Of a DNA stretch of 64,000 nucleotides, positions 58,901-64,000 are shown piece by piece. The translations under genes were made by a program, and so were the position numbers. Positions within the stretch are counted from its first letter, which is position 1, and the number at the start of each line of letters is the position of its first letter. The notes beneath the pieces are model-generated. The model ran no database searches. It was given only the letters and a program-made list of their open reading frames with translations, and was not told the origin of the DNA. The stretch comes from Petrolisthes cinctipes (Eukaryota > Arthropoda > Malacostraca > Decapoda > Porcellanidae), in NCBI GenBank assembly GCA_033782935.1, contig JAWQEG010000509.1, positions 1,277,001 to 1,341,000 on the forward strand, given 5' to 3'.

Positions 58901-61900
58901 TTCTGGGATCCCAAAATATCGAGTTTTCAGGGGTTTTTGGCCTGAATTTGAGATATCGACTTTGGGCACTTAAAATATCGATTTTTAGCATGTTTTGGGC
59001 CTATATTTTGAAAATAATCTGGCACTGAGTAGGCATGTACAAATCGCTTCATGGACCCAAAAATATAGAATTTTCGGGTGTTTGGAGTCTGAATTTGAGA
59101 TATAAACGGGTACAGAAGATTCATGCAAATATCGACTTTTGGGCACCTAAAAGAACGATTTTCAGTATGTTTTGGGCTTGTATTTTGAAAGAACTCTAAC
59201 AAGGAGTAGCCATGTACAAATTCGTTCAGGGACCACAAAATATCGAATTTTCGGGTGTTTTGGGCCTGAATTTGAGATATCGACTTTGGGCACCTAAAAT
59301 ATCGATTTTTAGCTTGTTTTGGGCCTATTTTTTTGAAAAGATTCTAGCACTGAGTAGGCATGTACAGATCGCGTCTGGGACCCCAAAATATCGAAGTTTC
59401 AGGTGTTTTGAGCCTGAATTTCAGATGTAAACGGGTACAGAAGATGCATGCACATATCGACTTTTGGGCTCCTAAAATATCGATTTTCAGCATGTTTTTG
59501 GTCTGTATCTTGAAAACATTCTTACTAGTAGTAGGCATGTACAGATCGCTTCTAGGACCAAAAAATACCGAATTTTCGTAAGTTTTGAGCCTGAATTTGA
59601 GATATAAACGGGTACAGAAGATGTATGCACATATCGACTTTGGACACTTAAAATATCGATTTTGAGCATGTTTTGGGTCTATATTTTGAAAATATTCTAG
59701 CACTGAGTAGGCATGTACAGATCGCTTCTGGGACCCCAAAATATCGAATTTTCGGGTGTTTTGAGCCTGAATTTGGGATATAAACGGGTACAGAAGATTC
59801 ATGCACATAACGACTTTAGACACTTAAAATATCGATTTTTAGCATGTTTTGAGCCTTTACTTTGAAAACATTCTAGCACTGAGTAGGCATGTACAGATCG
59901 CTTCTGGGACCCAAAAATATCGAATTTTCGGGTGTTTTGAGGTTGAATATTTTATATAAACGGGTGCAGAAGATGCATTACACATATTGACTTTGGGCAC
60001 CTAAACTAGCGATTTTCAGCATGCTTTGGGCCTGTATTTTGAAAATGCTCTAACACGGAGTAGGCATGTACAGATCGCTTCTGGGATCCCAAAATATCGA
60101 GTTTTCAGGGGTTTTTGGCCTGAATTTGAGATATCGACTTTGGGCACTTAAAATATCGATTTTTAGCATGTTTTGGGCCTATATTTTGAAAATAATCTGG
60201 CACTGAGTAGGCATGTACAAATCGCTTCTGGGACCCAAAAATATCGAATTTTCGGGTGTTTGGAGTCTGAATTTGAGATATAAACGGGTACAGAAGATTC
60301 ATGCACATATCGACTTTTGGGCACCTAAAAGATCGATTTTCAGTATGTTTTGGGCTTGTATTTTGAAAGAACTCTAACAAGGAGTAGCCATGTACAAATC
60401 GCTTCAGGGACCCCAAAATATCGAATTTTCGGGTGTTTTGTGCCTGAATTTGAGATATCGACTTTGGGCACCTAAAATATCGATTTTTAGCATGTTTTGG
60501 GCGTATATTTTTGAAAATATTCTAGCACTGAGTAGGCATGTACAGATCGCGTCTGGGACCCCAAAATATCGAATTTTCAGGTGTTTTGAGCCTGAATTTC
60601 AGATATAAACGGGTACAGAAGATGCATGCACATATCGACTTTTGGGCTCCTAAAATACCGATTTTCAGCATGTTTTTGGTCTGTATCTTGAAAACATTCT
60701 TACTAGGAGTAGGCATGTACAGATCGCTTCTAGGACCAAAAAATACCGAATTTTCGGGTGTTTTGAGCCTGAATTTGAGATATAAACGGGTACAGAAGAT
60801 GTATGCACATATCGACTTTGGACACTTAAAATATCGATTTTGAGCATGTTTTGGGTCTATATTTTGAAAATATTCTAGCACTGAGTAGGCATGTACAGAT
60901 CGCTTCTGGGACCCCAAAATATCGAATTTTCGGGTGTTTTAAACCTGAATTTGGGATATAAACGGGTACAGAAGATGCATGCACATATCGACTTTAGACA
61001 CTTAAAATATCGATTTTTAGCATGTTTTGAGCCTTTACTTTGAAAACATTCTAGCACTGAGTAGGCATGTACAGATCGCTTCTGGGACCCAAAAATATCG
61101 AATTTTCGGGTGTTTTGAGGTTGAATATTTTATATAAACGGGTGCAGAAGATGCATACACATATTGACGTTGGGCACCTAAACTAGCGATTTTCAGCATG
61201 CTTTGGGCCTGTATTTTGAAAATGCTCTAACACGGAGTAGGCATGTACAGATCGCTTCTGGGATCCCAAAATATCGAGTTTTCAGGGGTTTTTGGCCTGA
61301 ATTTGAGATATCGACTTTGGGCACTTAAAATATCGATTTTTAGCATGTTTTGGGCCTATATTTTGAAAATAATCTGGCACTGAGTAGGCATGTACAAATC
61401 GCTTCTGGGACCCAAAAATATCGAATTTTCGGGTGTTTGGAGTCTGAATTTGAGATATAAACGGGTACAGAAGATTCATGCACATATCGACTTTTGGGCA
61501 CCTAAAAGATCGATTTTCAGTATGTTTTGGGTCTATATTTTGAAAATATTCTAGCACTGAGTAGGCAGGTACAGATCGCTTCTGGGACCACAAAATATCG
61601 AATTTTAGGGAGTTTTGAGCCTGAATTTGGGATATAAACGGGTACAGAAGATGCATGCACATATCGACTTTAGACACTTAAAATATCGATTTTTAGCATG
61701 TTTTGAGCCTTTACTTTGAAAACATTCTAGCACTGAGTAGGCATGTACAGATCGCTTCTGGGACCCAAAAATATCGAATTTTCGGGTGTTTTGAGGATGA
61801 ATATTTTATATAAACGGGTGCAGAAGATGCATACACATATTGAATTTGGGCACCTAAACTAGCGATTTTCAGCATGCTTTGGGCCTGTATTTTGAAAATG

Positions 61901-62500
61901 CTCTAACACGGAGTAGGCATGTACAGATCGCTTCTGGGATCCCAAAATATCTAGTTTTCAGGGGTTTTTGGCCTGAATTTGAGATATCGACTTTGGGCAC
62001 TTAAAATATCGATTTTTAGCATGTTTTGGGCCTATATTTTTGAAAATATTCTAGCACTGAGTAGGCATGTACAGATCGCGTCTGGGACCCCAAAATATCG
62101 AATTTTCAGGTTTTTTGAGCCTGAATTTCAGATATAAACGGGTACAGAAGATGCATGCACATATCGACTTTTGGGCTCCTAAAATATCGATTTTCAGCAT
62201 GTTTTTGGTCTGTATCTTGAAAACATTCTTACTAGGAGTAGGCATGTACAGATCGCTTCTAGGACCAAAAAATACCGAATTTTCGGGTGTTTTGAGCCTG
62301 AATTTGAGATATCAACGGGTACAGAAGATGCATGCACATATCGACTTTTGGGCACCTAAAAGATCGATTTTCATTATGTTTTGGGCTTGTATTTTGAAAG
62401 AACTCTAACAAGGAGTAGCCATGTACAAATCGCTTCAGGGACCCCAAAATATCGAATTTTCGGGTGTTTTGGGCCTGAATTTGAGATATCGACTTTGGGC
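50180..62500. repeat. ~1,177-bp higher-order repeat of seven monomers
   Basis: Equivalent landmarks recur at 1,177-1,181 spacing: starts of one variant block at 56990, 58167, 59344 and 60522, and of another at 50861 and 52041. The length fits five 176-bp monomers plus two 149-bp monomers (1,178). Short monomers lack 27 bases, going from GAGATAT directly to CGACTTTGGG, and occur twice per unit. A truncated unit of about 676 (one short plus three full) spans 50185-50861. Confidence 0.88.
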
Positions 62501-64000
62501 ACCTAAAATATCGATTTTTAGCATGTTTTGGGCCTATATTTTTTAAAATATTATAGCACTGATTAGGCATGTACAGATCGCGTCTAGGAACCCAAAATAT
62601 CGAATTTTCAGGTGTTTTGAGCCTGAATTTGAGATATAAACGGGTACAGAAGATGTATGCACATATCGACTTTGGACACTTAAAATATCGATTTTGAGCA
62701 TGTTTTGGGTCTTTATTTTGAAAATATTCTAGCACTGATGTACAGATCGCTTCTGGGACCCCAAAATATCGAATTTTCGGGTGTTTTGAGCCTAAATTTG
62801 AGATATAAACGGGTACAGAAGATGCATGCACATATCGACTTTTGGGCTCCTAAAATATCGATTTTGAGCATGTTTTGGGTCTGTATCTTGAAAACATTCT
62901 TACTAGGAGTAGGCATGTACAGATCGCACCTAGGACCCCAAAATATCGAATTTTCGGGTGTTTTGAGCCTGAATTTGAGATATAAACTGGTACAGAAGAT
63001 GTATGCACATATCGACTTTGAACACTTAAAATATCGATTTTTAGCTTGTTTTGAGCCTATATTTTGAAAACATTCTAGCACTGAGTAGGCATGTACGGAT
63101 CGCTTTTGGGACCCCAAAATATCGAATTTTCAGGTGTTTTGGGCCTGAATTTGATATATAAACGGGTACTGAAGATGCATGCACATATCAACTTTGGGCA
63201 CCTAATATATCGATTTTGAGCATGTTTTGGGTCTGTATCTTGAAGACATTCTAACTAGGAGTAGGCATGTATATATCGCTTCTAGGACCGAAAAATACCG
63301 AATTTTCGAGTGTTTTGAGCCTGAATTTAAGATATAAAAGGGTACAAAAGTCCGACTTTGGACACTAAAAATATCGATTTTTAGCATGTTTTGAGCCTAT
63401 ATTTTAAAAAATATTCTAGCACTGAGTAGGCATGTACAGATCGCTTCGGGGACCCAAAAATATCGAATTTCCGGGTGTTTGGAACCTGAATTTGAGATAT
63501 AAACGGATACAGAAGATGCATGCACATATCGACTTTTGGGCACCTAAAAGATCGATTTTCAGTATGTTTTGGGCCTGTATTTTGAAAATATTCTAATATG
63601 GAGTAAGCATGTACAGATCGCTTCTGGGACCCCAAAATATAGAATTTTCGGGTGTTTTGGGGCTGAATTTGAGATATCGACTTTGGGCACCTAAAATATC
63701 GATTTTTAGCATGTTTTGGGACTATATTTTGAAAATATTCTAGCAGTGAGTAGGCATGTACAGATCGCTTTTGGGACCCCAAAATATTGAATTTTCGGGA
63801 GTTTTGACCCTGAATTTGATATATAAACGGGTACTGAAGATGCATGCACATATCAACTTTGGGCACCTAATATATCGATTTTGAGAATGTTTTGTGTCTG
63901 TATCTTGAAAACATTCTAACTAGGAGTAGGCATGTACATATCGCTTCTACGACCCAAAAATACCGAATTTTCGAGTGTTTTGAGCCTGAATTTAAGATAT

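Larger units (their letters stand above)
37884..64000. repeat. Giant ~176-bp satellite array (about 149 monomers)
   Basis: Continuous head-to-tail array to the window end. The monomer, about 176 bp, runs CCTAAAATATCGATTTTGAG … GTAGGCATGTACAGATCGCT … CCCAAAAATATCGAATTTTC … GGGTACAGAAGATGCATGCA … CACATATCGACTTTGGGCA. The two halves (about 87 and 89 bp) align with each other over their whole length, so the monomer is an old dimer. Landmark spacing such as 41827, 42004, 42181 gives 177. Monomers from 37.9 to about 49 kb are diverged individually; from about 50 kb they form higher-order repeats. Short minus-strand frames of about 60 codons per monomer arise from stop-poor phases and carry no domain. 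Composition and scale suit centromeric or heterochromatic DNA, but nothing here proves that. Confidence 0.97.

Noticed and set aside
37884..64000. Dozens of minus- and plus-strand ORFs of 60-190 codons with recurring Lys/Ile/Tyr/Ser/Val/His peptides.
   Set aside because: They follow the satellite period, appear in several frames and have no domain or start context; indels between copies do not respect codons. Satellite artefact.
37884..64000. CRISPR-like array because of regular direct repeats.
   Set aside because: There are no unique spacers; the whole unit repeats, and the genome is eukaryotic.

Overview
The window looks like a transposon-choked, satellite-bearing stretch of an AT-rich animal genome. 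I infer an arthropod, most likely a decapod crustacean. The inference rests on the retroelement mix (an RTE-like element, a CR1/L2-like element, an I-like element with RNase H, a Ty3/gypsy element), on short LINE/SINE-type tails ending in ATCA/TCAA repeats, on piggyBac- and mariner-type MITEs, and on a very large A/T-rich satellite. There is no bacterial-style gene organisation, and I found no rRNA, tRNA or CRISPR array.

Layout. 0.2-3.7 kb: a minus-strand Ty3/gypsy element that has lost its reverse transcriptase/RNase H and is split by a 700-bp TA-flanked MITE. 4.9-8.5 kb: a plus-strand RTE-like non-LTR element, badly frameshifted and with its RT active site changed. 8.8-9.7 kb: a CT-rich minisatellite with 29 copies. 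9.8-13.7 kb: a minus-strand CR1/L2-like element (PHD finger, endonuclease, RT) carrying only four visible lesions. 14.5-14.9 kb: an hAT C-terminal fragment. 15.85-16.46 kb: a piggyBac-type MITE. 16.5-19.4 kb: a decayed hAT transposase copy interrupted by a 1,038-bp MITE with 21-bp subterminal repeats. 20.3-25.2 kb: a palindrome-rich block holding a large Academ-like DNA transposon remnant, itself carrying a 603-bp near-perfect palindrome. 26.07-26.76 kb: three candidate exons of an unrecognised Cys-rich gene. 27.4-28.1 kb: two opposed copies of a short retroposon tail. 29.1-31.2 kb: an intact two-exon PIF/Harbinger nuclease (HARBI1-like) gene, the only plausibly functional protein gene seen. 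Three copies of a CAACCCGGGTT-type palindrome lie just upstream of its ATG. 32.0-32.6 kb: a retroelement protease/zinc-knuckle fragment. 32.7-37.5 kb: a minus-strand I-superfamily element with RT, RNase H and a C-terminal zinc knuckle.

37.9 kb to the end: over 26 kb of one tandem satellite. Its ~176-bp monomer is visibly an old dimer of two ~88-bp halves. From about 50 kb the array is organised into a ~1,177-bp higher-order repeat that fits five 176-bp monomers plus two 149-bp monomers, the short form lacking 27 bp between ATAT microhomologies. Nearly identical segmental duplications of 3,381 bp and 3,173 bp lie inside the array. The many short open frames in the satellite are not genes.

The genes do not form a pathway. 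The window is a record of nested insertions: in two cases removing an insert plus one target duplication puts the interrupted frame back in register.
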